A program made the translations under genes and the position numbers. A stretch of DNA of 29,160 bases. Origin: DAIDKA01 sp049792815. Lineage in GTDB: Bacteria; Pseudomonadota; Gammaproteobacteria; Steroidobacterales; Steroidobacteraceae. How positions within the stretch are numbered: the first letter of the stretch is position 1; each line of letters opens with the position of its first letter. The stretch covers positions 1 through 29,160 of the forward strand of contig JBARBG010000005.1 of NCBI GenBank assembly GCA_049792815.1, given 5' to 3'. This document shows, piece by piece, positions 1 to 7,498 of the stretch. A model generated the notes under the pieces. That model was not told the origin of the DNA. It made no database searches and saw only the letters and a list, made by a program, of their open reading frames with translations.

Positions 1-792
1 CGGCACCTCGGACGGCCCGCGGTGCGCCGCGGCCAGTGCGCCGGCCGGACGCGCCGCACGCGCAAACCATCTGACCAGGGGCGCCCGGGACAACGGTCCG
101 CGATAGGTGATGCGGCCGGCCTCGAGAATCAGGGCGTGCGTGGCGCCGGCGGGCACATCCTGCGGGCGATGCACGGACAGGACCCACGGCAGAGGCGAAC
201 CGTGGGTCGCGCCCAGGAAGCGCAGCGCATTCGCATGCCGTGTCGCGTCGAGTCCGTTGAGCAGTTCATCCATCAGCAGCAGACGCGGGCGGCTGGCCAT
301 CGCACGCGCCAGCAGCACCAGCCGCCGCTCGCCATAGGAAAGCGTCAGAAAACGCCGTGGCAGGAGCGCGCTGATCTCAAGGCGCCGCGCCAGTGCGCCG
401 ATGCTGCGCAGGTCCGCGGCGGCCAGTTCGGTAAGCGGAATGTCGCTGCGATGGATGCCGGTGCCGATGACCTGCTCGACGCTGTGATTCCAGCCATAGC
501 GCTCATAACGGTCCTGGCGTTCCGGACCCACATAGGCGATCTCATCCTGCGCCTCATAGGGCGTGGTGCGCACTTGCCTCCCCCAACGATAGCAGCGCAA
601 CGGCCGGTATTCGGGTACCGGCCAGACGGCGCCGGCAATGAGCTTCAGCAGTTGGGTCTTGCCCGCGCCGTTGGCGCCGACCAGCACCCAATGCTGACCG
701 GGAAGTATGTGCCAATCGATGGCGTGCAGTACGGTGCGCTCGCCGCGGGTAACATGGATGCGTCGCAGTCGCACGTCGAGATAGGCTTTCAC
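1..792 (-). CDS. ABC transporter ATP-binding protein, ModF-like (3' end outside window)
   Basis: Open reading frame on the minus strand running off the left edge without a stop (264 codons visible). It shows a Walker A motif GANGAGKT (residues 39-46), a signature-like motif LSYGERR (151-157), a Walker B LLLMDE (171-176) and an H-loop in LSVHRP. These define an ABC ATPase. The degenerate signature and the long insert after Walker A resemble ModF-type soluble double ATPases, so a second ATPase domain may lie outside the window. The start is a GTG at 792; another in-frame GTG lies 9 bases upstream. The gene is divergent from glpD, with only 64 bases between the chosen starts. No permease or binding protein is visible, so the substrate is unknown and the ModF label is tentative; being an ABC ATPase is firm. 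Confidence 0.8.
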   Translation of the reverse strand, partial: MKAYLDVRLRRIHVTRGERTVLHAIDWHILPGQHWVLVGANGAGKTQLLKLIAGAVWPVPEYRPLRCYRWGRQVRTTPYEAQDEIAYVGPERQDRYERYGWNHSVEQVIGTGIHRSDIPLTELAAADLRSIGALARRLEISALLPRRFLTLSYGERRLVLLARAMASRPRLLLMDELLNGLDATRHANALRFLGATHGSPLPWVLSVHRPQDVPAGATHALILEAGRITYRGPLSRAPLVRWFARAARPAGALAAAHRGPSEVP

Positions 793-802
793 GGCGCGCA
801 CA

Positions 803-831
803 TTGGACCGAACGGGCGCACGTGGCAAGAT
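803..831 (+). promoter_or_regulatory. possible sigma70-type promoter for glpDK
   Basis: TTGGAC (803-808) and CAAGAT (826-831) are separated by exactly 17 bases, with three of six consensus matches each. Transcription would start near 838, leaving a short leader to the ATG at 857. The match is weak and many such pairs occur by chance, so this is only a candidate. Confidence 0.2.
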
Positions 832-856
832 GCTGCATATGCCGCTCGTTTCCGGT

Positions 857-2368
857 ATGGAGAAGAACTGTGACCTGCTCGTGGTGGGCGGCGGCATCAA
901 TGGCTGCGGCATCGCGCGCGATGCCGCGGGCCGTGGCCTGTCGGTAATACTGTGCGAGCAGGACGATCTGGCCGCGCACACTTCCTCGGCCAGTACCAAG
1001 CTCATTCACGGCGGCCTGCGCTACCTTGAGCAGTGGCACTTCAAGCTGGTGCGCAAGTCACTGCAGGAGCGCGAAGTGCTGCTGGCCAGCGCGCCGCATA
1101 TCATCAGGCCACTGCGCTTTGTCATGCCCCATGATGCGCATCTGCGGCCCATGTTTGAAATCCGCGCCGGACTTTTCCTGTATGACCACCTGGCGCCACG
1201 CAAACGCCTGGCAGCTTCGAAGGCCGTGGATCTGCACCGCCATCCGGCCGGGTCCGGGCTCGATCCGCGCTTCCGCAAGGGCTTCATCTACTCCGACGCC
1301 TGGACCGATGATTCCCGGCTGGTGGCATTGAACGCCCGCGATGCCGCCGAGCACGGCGCCACGGTCCTGACCCAGGTGCGCTGCGAGCATGCCGAGCGCC
1401 GCAGTGATGACTGGCGGGTGCGGCTCATGTCCACGAGCGGCGGCGCGGCTGCCGCGATCGTGTATGCGCGCGCCCTGGTCAACGCGGCCGGCCCGTGGGT
1501 TGCGAACTTCCTGCATGAACGCACGACGCTCGCCACACACCGCAGCGTGCGGCTGATCAAGGGCAGCCACATCATCGTGCCGCAGCTGTTCCGCCACCGC
1601 TTCGCCTACATCTTCCAGAACACCGATCGCCGGATCGTGTTTGCCATTCCCTATGAACGCGAGTTCACACTCATCGGCACCACCGACGTGGAGCATCACG
1701 GGCAGCCCCAGGATCTTGAGATAAGCGCCGCTGAAGTGGACTACCTGTGCAGCACCGTGAACCGCTATTTCACGAAGCAAACCGCCGCGGGTGATGTGGT
1801 TCACAGCTACGCCGGTGTACGCCCGTTGCTGGAGGACGAGTCGGCAGACGCCGCGAAAGTCACCCGCGACTATGCGCTGGAGCTGGATGCCCGGGGCGCG
1901 CCCATCCTCAGTGTGTTCGGCGGCAAGATCACCACCTTTCGCCGCCTGGCCGAGGAGGCCGTCGACCGGCTGTGCAAGACCCTGCAGATCGACGCGGCGC
2001 CGTGGACACGGCTTGCGGTGCTGCCTGGCGGGGACTTGCCCGGCGCGAGTCTGGCGGTGTTCCTGCGGACCATGGCACGGCAGTTCCCGTGGCTGCCGGT
2101 GGCCGTGCGCGAGCGCTATGTGCGCGCCTACGGGACGCGCATCGTCAAGCTCGTCGGTGCGTCGCGCACCCTGGCGATGATGGGCGAAGAAGTGTTGCCG
2201 GGACTGTATGAACGGGAGATCGACTACCTGTGCGGCTTCGAGTGGGCGCACAGCGCGCGCGACATACTCTGGCGGCGGACCAAACTGGGGCTGCATCTGC
2301 CGCCCGACAGTGAAGCGCGCCTTGACGCCTGGCTGGCCGATCGCGGCCTGGGCGTGTCCAGCCTGTGA
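857..2368 (+). CDS. glpD: aerobic glycerol-3-phosphate dehydrogenase GlpD
   Basis: FAD-dependent, membrane-associated enzyme oxidising sn-glycerol-3-phosphate to dihydroxyacetone phosphate and passing electrons to quinone. The N-terminus has the dinucleotide-binding motif VVGGGINGCGIA directly after the start, followed by SSASTKLIHGGLRYLE, which is typical of GlpD/GlpA; the C-terminal domain is full length. I chose the ATG at 857 (503 residues) because it places the FAD motif at the same distance from the start as in E. coli GlpD (501 residues). In-frame alternatives at 803, 830 and 839 would add a tail without family support. The stop overlaps the glpK start (GTGA), so the two genes are translationally coupled. 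No glpR or glpF is adjacent. Confidence 0.95.
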   Translation: MEKNCDLLVVGGGINGCGIARDAAGRGLSVILCEQDDLAAHTSSASTKLIHGGLRYLEQWHFKLVRKSLQEREVLLASAPHIIRPLRFVMPHDAHLRPMFEIRAGLFLYDHLAPRKRLAASKAVDLHRHPAGSGLDPRFRKGFIYSDAWTDDSRLVALNARDAAEHGATVLTQVRCEHAERRSDDWRVRLMSTSGGAAAAIVYARALVNAAGPWVANFLHERTTLATHRSVRLIKGSHIIVPQLFRHRFAYIFQNTDRRIVFAIPYEREFTLIGTTDVEHHGQPQDLEISAAEVDYLCSTVNRYFTKQTAAGDVVHSYAGVRPLLEDESADAAKVTRDYALELDARGAPILSVFGGKITTFRRLAEEAVDRLCKTLQIDAAPWTRLAVLPGGDLPGASLAVFLRTMARQFPWLPVAVRERYVRAYGTRIVKLVGASRTLAMMGEEVLPGLYEREIDYLCGFEWAHSARDILWRRTKLGLHLPPDSEARLDAWLADRGLGVSSL

Positions 2369-3864
2369 GCGCGAAGGCCCATGTCCTGGCCATCGACCAG
2401 GGCACGACCAGCTCACGTGCCCTGGTGTTCGATCATGAATGGCGCATCGCCGGTCTCGGTCAGCGCGAACACCCCCAGTCCTATCCGCATTCCGGCTGGG
2501 TGGAGCACGACGCCGCGCAGATCTGGTCGACGCAGGCCGCGACCATCCGCGAGGCGCTGGCGCAGGCGGGCATCGCACCCGGCGAGCTCGCTGCGATCGG
2601 TATCGCCAACCAGCGTGAAACCACCCTGCTCTGGGACCGCCACAGCGGTCAGCCCATCGGCCCCGCCATCGTCTGGCAGGATCGGCGCACGGCCGAGCGC
2701 TGTGCGGCGCTCCTGGCGCAAGGTCTCGGTCCGCTGATCAGTTCACGCACCGGACTGTTGCCCGACAGTTATTTTTCGGCGACCAAGCTCGAATGGCTGC
2801 TGGCGCACGTCCCGGGGGCGCGCTCGCGCGCGATGCGCGGCGAGCTGGCCTTCGGCACCATCGACAGCTGGCTGATATGGAACCTGACCGGTGGCCGGGC
2901 CCATGTCACCGATATCAGCAATGCCAGCCGCACCATGCTGTTCAATATCCACTCGGGTGAGTGGGATGAGCAGCTGCTGGAGCTGTTCGGCATTCCGCGC
3001 AGCTGCCTGCCGCGGGTGCTGCCGAGCTGCTTTGCGCCCGGCGATGAACCCCTGAGCGCCGCACTGGACGGCAGCGCGGTGCCCATCACCGGTATCGCCG
3101 GCGACCAGCAGGCGGCGCTGTTCGGCCAGGGCTGCCTCACCCCGGGAATGGCCAAGAACACCTACGGCACAGGCTGCTTCCTGCTGCTGAATACCGGTTC
3201 GCAGGCCATGCAGTCGCAACAGCATCTGCTCGCGACCATTGCGTGGCGCCTGGGATCTGGCGCGCCGCAGTACGCGCTGGAAGGCAGCGTGTTTGTCGGC
3301 GGCGCCGCCGTGCAGTGGCTGCGCGATGGCCTGGGGCTGATCCGGGATTCGGGGTCGGTCGAGGCGCTTGCGCGACTCGTGCCGGACACCGCGGGTGTGC
3401 ACTTCGTACCCGCCTTCACCGGCCTCGGCGCTCCATACTGGGACCCCCAGGCACGTGGGGCACTGGTCGGCCTGACGCGCGGCACCTCGGCGGCCCATAT
3501 TGCGCGCGCGACGCTCGAGGCTATCGCCTTGCAGAGCACCGATGTGCTCGTTGCCATGCAGGCCGACTCCGGTCGAGCCCTGAGCGAACTGCGTGTGGAC
3601 GGTGGCGGCAGCCGCAACGCCCTGCTCATGCAGTTTCAGGCGGATCTGCTGGGCGCACCCGTGGTGTGCGCGCGTCACAGCGAGAGCACGGCGCTGGGCG
3701 CCGCCTGTCTGGCCGGAGTCGGAGCGGGGATCTGGACGCCGGCACAGATTGCCGCCGGCTGGCAGGCAGGAGCGTCGTACCTGCCGCGCATGAGCCGCGA
3801 CGAAGCCGCGGCGCGTCGGCAGCGCTGGGCGCTGGCGGTGGCCAGCACCCGCAGCTTTCACTGA
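2365..3864 (+). CDS. glpK: glycerol kinase GlpK
   Basis: FGGY-family kinase converting glycerol and ATP to sn-glycerol-3-phosphate, the substrate of GlpD upstream. It has 499 residues, close to the 502 of E. coli GlpK. Visible family signatures are the phosphate-binding DQGTTSSR (11-18), TGIAGDQQAALFGQ, the GTGCFLL segment and GGGSRN near the C-terminus. It starts with GTG overlapping the glpD stop by four bases. The loop that binds the allosteric inhibitor fructose-1,6-bisphosphate in E. coli (GGTR, including Arg236) reads DGSA here (235-238), and the C-terminal segment lacks the GIETTE-like patch that contacts IIA-Glc. Both feedback controls may therefore be missing. The last bases overlap the convergent downstream gene by 7. 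Confidence 0.96.
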   Translation: MSAKAHVLAIDQGTTSSRALVFDHEWRIAGLGQREHPQSYPHSGWVEHDAAQIWSTQAATIREALAQAGIAPGELAAIGIANQRETTLLWDRHSGQPIGPAIVWQDRRTAERCAALLAQGLGPLISSRTGLLPDSYFSATKLEWLLAHVPGARSRAMRGELAFGTIDSWLIWNLTGGRAHVTDISNASRTMLFNIHSGEWDEQLLELFGIPRSCLPRVLPSCFAPGDEPLSAALDGSAVPITGIAGDQQAALFGQGCLTPGMAKNTYGTGCFLLLNTGSQAMQSQQHLLATIAWRLGSGAPQYALEGSVFVGGAAVQWLRDGLGLIRDSGSVEALARLVPDTAGVHFVPAFTGLGAPYWDPQARGALVGLTRGTSAAHIARATLEAIALQSTDVLVAMQADSGRALSELRVDGGGSRNALLMQFQADLLGAPVVCARHSESTALGAACLAGVGAGIWTPAQIAAGWQAGASYLPRMSRDEAAARRQRWALAVASTRSFH

Positions 3865-5822
3865 CCCGGGCCGCGCTTCACGGGGCTTTCCAGCACCGCG
3901 GTCTCTTCGAGTATCCCCGGCCCGGGCGCGTCCGACTGCAGCTCATCTTCAGGCGCCGGCTCCACGCGCACACAATTGCGCCCTGAACGCTTCGCCGCGT
4001 AGAGCGCCAGGTCGGCACGTGCCAGCATGCTGCCGGGATCATCGGTGCCGGGCATCGACACCGTCAACCCGACGCTGGTGGTCACGCCCACGTGTCCGGG
4101 AATCGCAGCCCGGGTATCGATGCCGGCGATCTTCAGACGCAACGCCTCGGCCCAGCGGCGCGCCTCGGCCAGGCCCGAGTCCGGCAGTACCAGCAAGAAC
4201 TCCTCACCGCCCAGGCGACCGAAGAACGTGGGCGCCGTCGCGAGGCTGCGGACCGCGTCGGCCACCAGCTTCAGCACCTCATCGCCGGCGGCGTGCCCAT
4301 GCTGGTCATTGATGCGCTTGAAGAAGTCGATGTCCATGATGAGGATGGCGCAGGAGGCTGCTTCGGGTCGCTTCAACAGTTCGCTCAGCAGCGACAGTAC
4401 CGCGCGGCGATTGGGCGCCTGGGTCAACTCGTCAGTCATGGCCAGACTGCCCATGCGCTGCGCGCGGCCGCGGTTGAGAAACACCAGCCAGATGAGCACC
4501 GCCGCCAGTGCCAGCCCCAGGGCGATCACCACGCCCTGCAGCTGCCGGACGCGGCGCGACTGGTCCAACGCGCCAATGGTCGCGGCATTCTCCCGCAGCA
4601 ATAGTCGATTCTCCTGTTGCTGCGCGGCGGTGTCGTACTCGACTTTCAGCGCGGCGAAACGCTGATCCAGCTGGTGCTGGAGCAGCACTTCCTGCTGCTG
4701 CGCCGCCTCGGCCTTGGTCAGGTAGGCCGCGCGCCACTGGCCCAGGGCTGCCTGGACCACGGCCAGTTCGTCATCGGCGCTGACCAGTTCGGCCGCAGTG
4801 TCCGCGGACTTGAACACCTCACGGGCCTGCTGCAGCGCCGCCAGGCTCTCGGTCAGACGACCCGCCAGATGCAGTGCACGCCCCTTGTCGAGGTTGATCT
4901 GTGCGGCCAGGCGCGCATCGGGAGTGCCGCTTTGCAGAACGCTCGCGCGCTGCAGGTCAGCCAACGCCCCCGCCGCATCATTGGCCGCGATCTTGACGGC
5001 CGCCAGGCCGCGCAGCGCGTAGGCTTCGGCGCGCGGGTACCTCAGGCCGCGGGCCAGCTCCAGCGCCTGGTTGAACGCCGACTGCGCCAGATCCCATTGC
5101 TGCGAGCGCTCGTAGGCGCGCGCCAGGTTGTGCAGAGTGACCGCCTGCTCACGCACCATGCCGGACTGCCGTTGCATCCGCAGCACTTCGGCATACAGAT
5201 GCGCGGCCTCGGCGTTGTCACCCATGCGGCTGTAGAGCGTGGCAATGCTTTCGCGGCATGACACCGCGTCATAGTGACGCCCCATGCGGTCAAACAGGTC
5301 CTGCGCCTGACGCAGGTCCACCAGACCGGCCGCGTACGCACCCTGAATCCCCAGCAGGTAGCCGCGCGAGCTTAACGCGTCAGCCAGCTTCTCATCATTG
5401 TGTGCGGCGCTGGCAACGCTGATCGCGGTGGAGAACAACTGCAGCGCCTGGGCATTGTCGCCGGCGGTTTCGCGCGTTTCCCCCTGGCAGGTCAGGACTC
5501 CGGCCCGCAGACCCGGGTCATGCGCCTGCGGCAGCAGCAGCAGCGTCTGGCGGGCCTGCTCCGCGGCGGCCGCGAGATCGCGTTCCGAGTCATATTGGCA
5601 AAGCAGCAGCCGGGTGCGGATTTCCAGATCCGGGTTCGGGCTGGTCTTCAGTTGCGCGAGCGCCGCAAGCGCATCACGATTCAGCGCCCCGGGGTTACTC
5701 AGGGCCTCCTTTTCAGCCTGGGCGACCAACGACTGGATGCGCGGTACGGACGCAGCACTGCCCGGCGCAGGCCACAGCGCCACGCCGATCCACAGCAACG
5801 CCGAATAACCCGCCGCTCTCAC
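3858..5822 (-). CDS. membrane-bound diguanylate cyclase with N-terminal TPR sensor region
   Basis: Predicted to make cyclic di-GMP from two GTP. Order of parts in 654 residues: signal peptide ending near GSAA (1-24), helical TPR-like repeats (about 30-370), a Gln/Glu-rich coiled coil (about 370-425), one transmembrane helix (about 430-450), and a GGDEF domain with the active-site loop GGEEF at 538-542. The metal-binding MDIDFFKRIND segment is intact, so catalysis is likely. The usual LTGLPNRR signature reads LTQAPNRR. No RxxD inhibitory I-site precedes GGEEF (the four residues at that position are TAPT), so product inhibition may be absent. The start is GTG with GAGG eight bases upstream. The topology suggests a periplasmic TPR module signalling to a cytoplasmic cyclase. 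It is monocistronic and convergent with glpK. Confidence 0.9.
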   Translation of the reverse strand: MRAAGYSALLWIGVALWPAPGSAASVPRIQSLVAQAEKEALSNPGALNRDALAALAQLKTSPNPDLEIRTRLLLCQYDSERDLAAAAEQARQTLLLLPQAHDPGLRAGVLTCQGETRETAGDNAQALQLFSTAISVASAAHNDEKLADALSSRGYLLGIQGAYAAGLVDLRQAQDLFDRMGRHYDAVSCRESIATLYSRMGDNAEAAHLYAEVLRMQRQSGMVREQAVTLHNLARAYERSQQWDLAQSAFNQALELARGLRYPRAEAYALRGLAAVKIAANDAAGALADLQRASVLQSGTPDARLAAQINLDKGRALHLAGRLTESLAALQQAREVFKSADTAAELVSADDELAVVQAALGQWRAAYLTKAEAAQQQEVLLQHQLDQRFAALKVEYDTAAQQQENRLLLRENAATIGALDQSRRVRQLQGVVIALGLALAAVLIWLVFLNRGRAQRMGSLAMTDELTQAPNRRAVLSLLSELLKRPEAASCAILIMDIDFFKRINDQHGHAAGDEVLKLVADAVRSLATAPTFFGRLGGEEFLLVLPDSGLAEARRWAEALRLKIAGIDTRAAIPGHVGVTTSVGLTVSMPGTDDPGSMLARADLALYAAKRSGRNCVRVEPAPEDELQSDAPGPGILEETAVLESPVKRGPGQ

Positions 5823-5860
5823 GCCAGGGACCTCGCCACTTACGAATTTGGAACGCGCGC

Positions 5861-5866
5861 ATTATC
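5861..5866 (-). promoter_or_regulatory. possible -10 element for the diguanylate cyclase gene
   Basis: On the minus strand the hexamer GATAAT sits about 40 bases upstream of the GTG start at 5822, in a locally AT-richer stretch of the 136-base intergenic region. No convincing -35 hexamer lies 16-18 bases upstream, so the call is weak. Confidence 0.25.
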
Positions 5867-5958
5867 CCGTATGAACGCGTGCAGGTGCGGCTGAATTCGG
5901 CGCACCAGGATGATTATTGTCCAGCCGCCGGGATCCGGATGATGGAATACTTGGCAAT

Positions 5959-6846
5959 ATGACATCGACACAGTCGGCCACCCCCCGCACCGTGCTGGTG
6001 CGGCCCACCCGGTCCCTGCGTCACCAGCGGGCTGATGGCGCCGCGTCCCTGAGCATCGCCTGCGACGCCAGCGGCGCGAGCCGGCTGTCCGATCTTTATC
6101 AACGTGCGCCCTGTCGCGTGCTGTTCCCCGACGTTGAAGCCGGTGAGCCGCTGCAAGCCGTACTGCTGACGACAACCGGCGGTCTGACCGGCGGTGATCG
6201 CACCTGCGTCGAATTCAAAGTCGGCGCCCACGCCCGGGCGACCCTCGCCACGCAGGCTGCCGAGAAGCTGTACCGCGCGCTGCCGGGTACCGCGCCAGTG
6301 CAATGTTCGCTGTCGTTGCAGGCCGGCCCGGATTCCTGGGCCGAATGGCTGGCGCAGGAGACCATTGTGTTCAATGGCGCGCGGCTGCGGCGTTCGTTTC
6401 GCGCGGACCTCGCCGCGGGCGCGCGTATGCTCGCCGTGGAGAGCCTCGTGTTTGGACGGCAGGCCATGGGCGAGGAGCTGCGCCTGGGACTGCTGCATGA
6501 TTCCTGGCGCATCCGTAGCGCGGGCCGGTTGATCTGGGCGGACGCGCTGCGCCTCGACGGTGACATTGCCGCATTGCGCCGCGCGCCATTCGGCCATGGG
6601 GATGCCCGGGCCTGCGCGACCCTGCTGTATGCCGGGCCGGACAGTGGCGAACTCGTGGATCCCGTGCGTGCCGTACTGGGGGATGCCGCCGACTGCGGCG
6701 CGACCTTGCTGGATGGCCTGCTGATTGTCAGGCTGCTGGACAGCGACCCGCCACGGCTGCGTTCGCGCGTCTTGAGCATCGCGGGCCTGATACGTCACAG
6801 TGCCGCGGGGCTCTCACGCACACTGCCCAGGGTCTGGCACTGCTGA
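5959..6846 (+). CDS. ureD: urease accessory protein UreD (UreH)
   Basis: Scaffold protein of the UreD-UreF-UreG complex that delivers nickel to apo-urease. Family features visible are the TTTGGLTGGD segment early in the protein, the AEKLYRA stretch, WLAQETIVFNGA in the middle, and a late LRAP-like RRAPFG region. Length from the chosen ATG is 295 residues, normal for the family. An in-frame ATG 42 bases upstream (5917) would add a tail without conserved character. It is the first gene of the urease operon, ending 16 bases before ureA. The promoter must lie in 5823-5958, but I could not identify a convincing one. Confidence 0.93.
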   Translation: MTSTQSATPRTVLVRPTRSLRHQRADGAASLSIACDASGASRLSDLYQRAPCRVLFPDVEAGEPLQAVLLTTTGGLTGGDRTCVEFKVGAHARATLATQAAEKLYRALPGTAPVQCSLSLQAGPDSWAEWLAQETIVFNGARLRRSFRADLAAGARMLAVESLVFGRQAMGEELRLGLLHDSWRIRSAGRLIWADALRLDGDIAALRRAPFGHGDARACATLLYAGPDSGELVDPVRAVLGDAADCGATLLDGLLIVRLLDSDPPRLRSRVLSIAGLIRHSAAGLSRTLPRVWHC

Positions 6847-6852
6847 TGTCAC

Positions 6853-6858
6853 GGAGGG
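6853..6858 (+). promoter_or_regulatory. Shine-Dalgarno site of ureA
   Basis: GGAGGG precedes two overlapping ATG codons at 6859 and 6863. The first opens a different frame abutting the site; the second, 4 bases after it, opens the conserved UreA frame and is the correct start. Confidence 0.6.
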
Positions 6859-6862
6859 ATGA

Positions 6863-7165
6863 ATGAATCTGACACCGCGGGAAAAGGACAAGCTGCTGGT
6901 CGCGATGGCCGCGATGGTGGCGCGGCGGCGCCTGGAGCGCGGCGTGAAGCTGAATCACCCGGAAGCGGTGGCACTGATTGCCGACACCGTGGTCGAAGGC
7001 GCACGCGACGGCTGCAGCGTCGCGCAGCTCATGCAGTCGGGCGCGCAGATTCTGCGGCGCGACCAGGTCATGGAAGGAGTGCCGGAAATGATCCACGAGA
7101 TTCAGGTCGAAGCGACTTTTCCGGACGGCACCAAGCTCGTCACGGTCCACCAGCCCATCAGGTGA
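6863..7165 (+). CDS. ureA: urease gamma subunit UreA
   Basis: Small structural subunit of urease (urea plus water to ammonia and carbamate). The 100-residue length matches the family exactly. Visible conserved segments are MNLTPREKDKLL at the N-terminus, LNHPEAVALI, VAQLMQSG and the C-terminal GTKLVTVH. It is separate from UreB, as in most proteobacterial ureases and unlike the fused Helicobacter UreA. It is preceded by a strong GGAGGG site and followed by ureB after 3 bases. Confidence 0.97.
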   Translation: MNLTPREKDKLLVAMAAMVARRRLERGVKLNHPEAVALIADTVVEGARDGCSVAQLMQSGAQILRRDQVMEGVPEMIHEIQVEATFPDGTKLVTVHQPIR

Positions 7166-7168
7166 CTC

Positions 7169-7495
7169 ATGATTCCAGGCGAACTCATCACCGCCGACGG
7201 TGAGCTCATTCTCAATGCCGGCCGTCGCAGCATTACGCTCAGCGTGGCCAACAGCGGTGATCGACCGGTACAGGTGGGCAGCCACTATCACTTTGCCGAG
7301 GTAAACCCGGCGCTGCGCTTTGATCGGTCAGCGGCTCGCGGCATGCGCCTAGACATCCCCTCCGGCACCGCCATGCGCTTTGAGCCGGGTCAGCAGCGCG
7401 AGGTGCAGCTGGTGGACTACGCCGGCAGCCGCATCGTCATTGGCTTTCGCGGCGAAGTCATGGGATCACTGGGCACAGCCGGCGCGAAGGAGTAA
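7169..7495 (+). CDS. ureB: urease beta subunit UreB
   Basis: Second small structural subunit of the UreABC trimer. It opens with the family hallmark MIPGEL and contains VGSHYHFAEVNPAL, RLDIPSGTAMRFEPG and IVIGFRGEVMG. The 108-residue length is standard. The ureA-ureB and ureB-ureC junctions both consist of a stop, the triplet CTC and ATG, which points to tight co-translation of the three structural subunits. Confidence 0.97.
   Translation: MIPGELITADGELILNAGRRSITLSVANSGDRPVQVGSHYHFAEVNPALRFDRSAARGMRLDIPSGTAMRFEPGQQREVQLVDYAGSRIVIGFRGEVMGSLGTAGAKE
7487..7492 (+). promoter_or_regulatory. Shine-Dalgarno site of ureC
   Basis: AAGGAG lies inside the last codons of ureB, six bases before the ureC ATG at 7499. 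Confidence 0.55.
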
Positions 7496-7498
7496 CTC

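Noticed and set aside
1058..2578. Long open frame (506 codons) on the minus strand over glpD/glpK
   Set aside because: Opposite-strand frame of a clearly recognised gene in high-GC DNA; composition is Arg/Gly/His-rich with no family features.
5890..5958. Possible sigma54 or sigma70 promoter for ureD
   Set aside because: No GG/GC pair at -24/-12 spacing, and TTGTCC near 5927 lacks a matching -10 at 16-18 bases.
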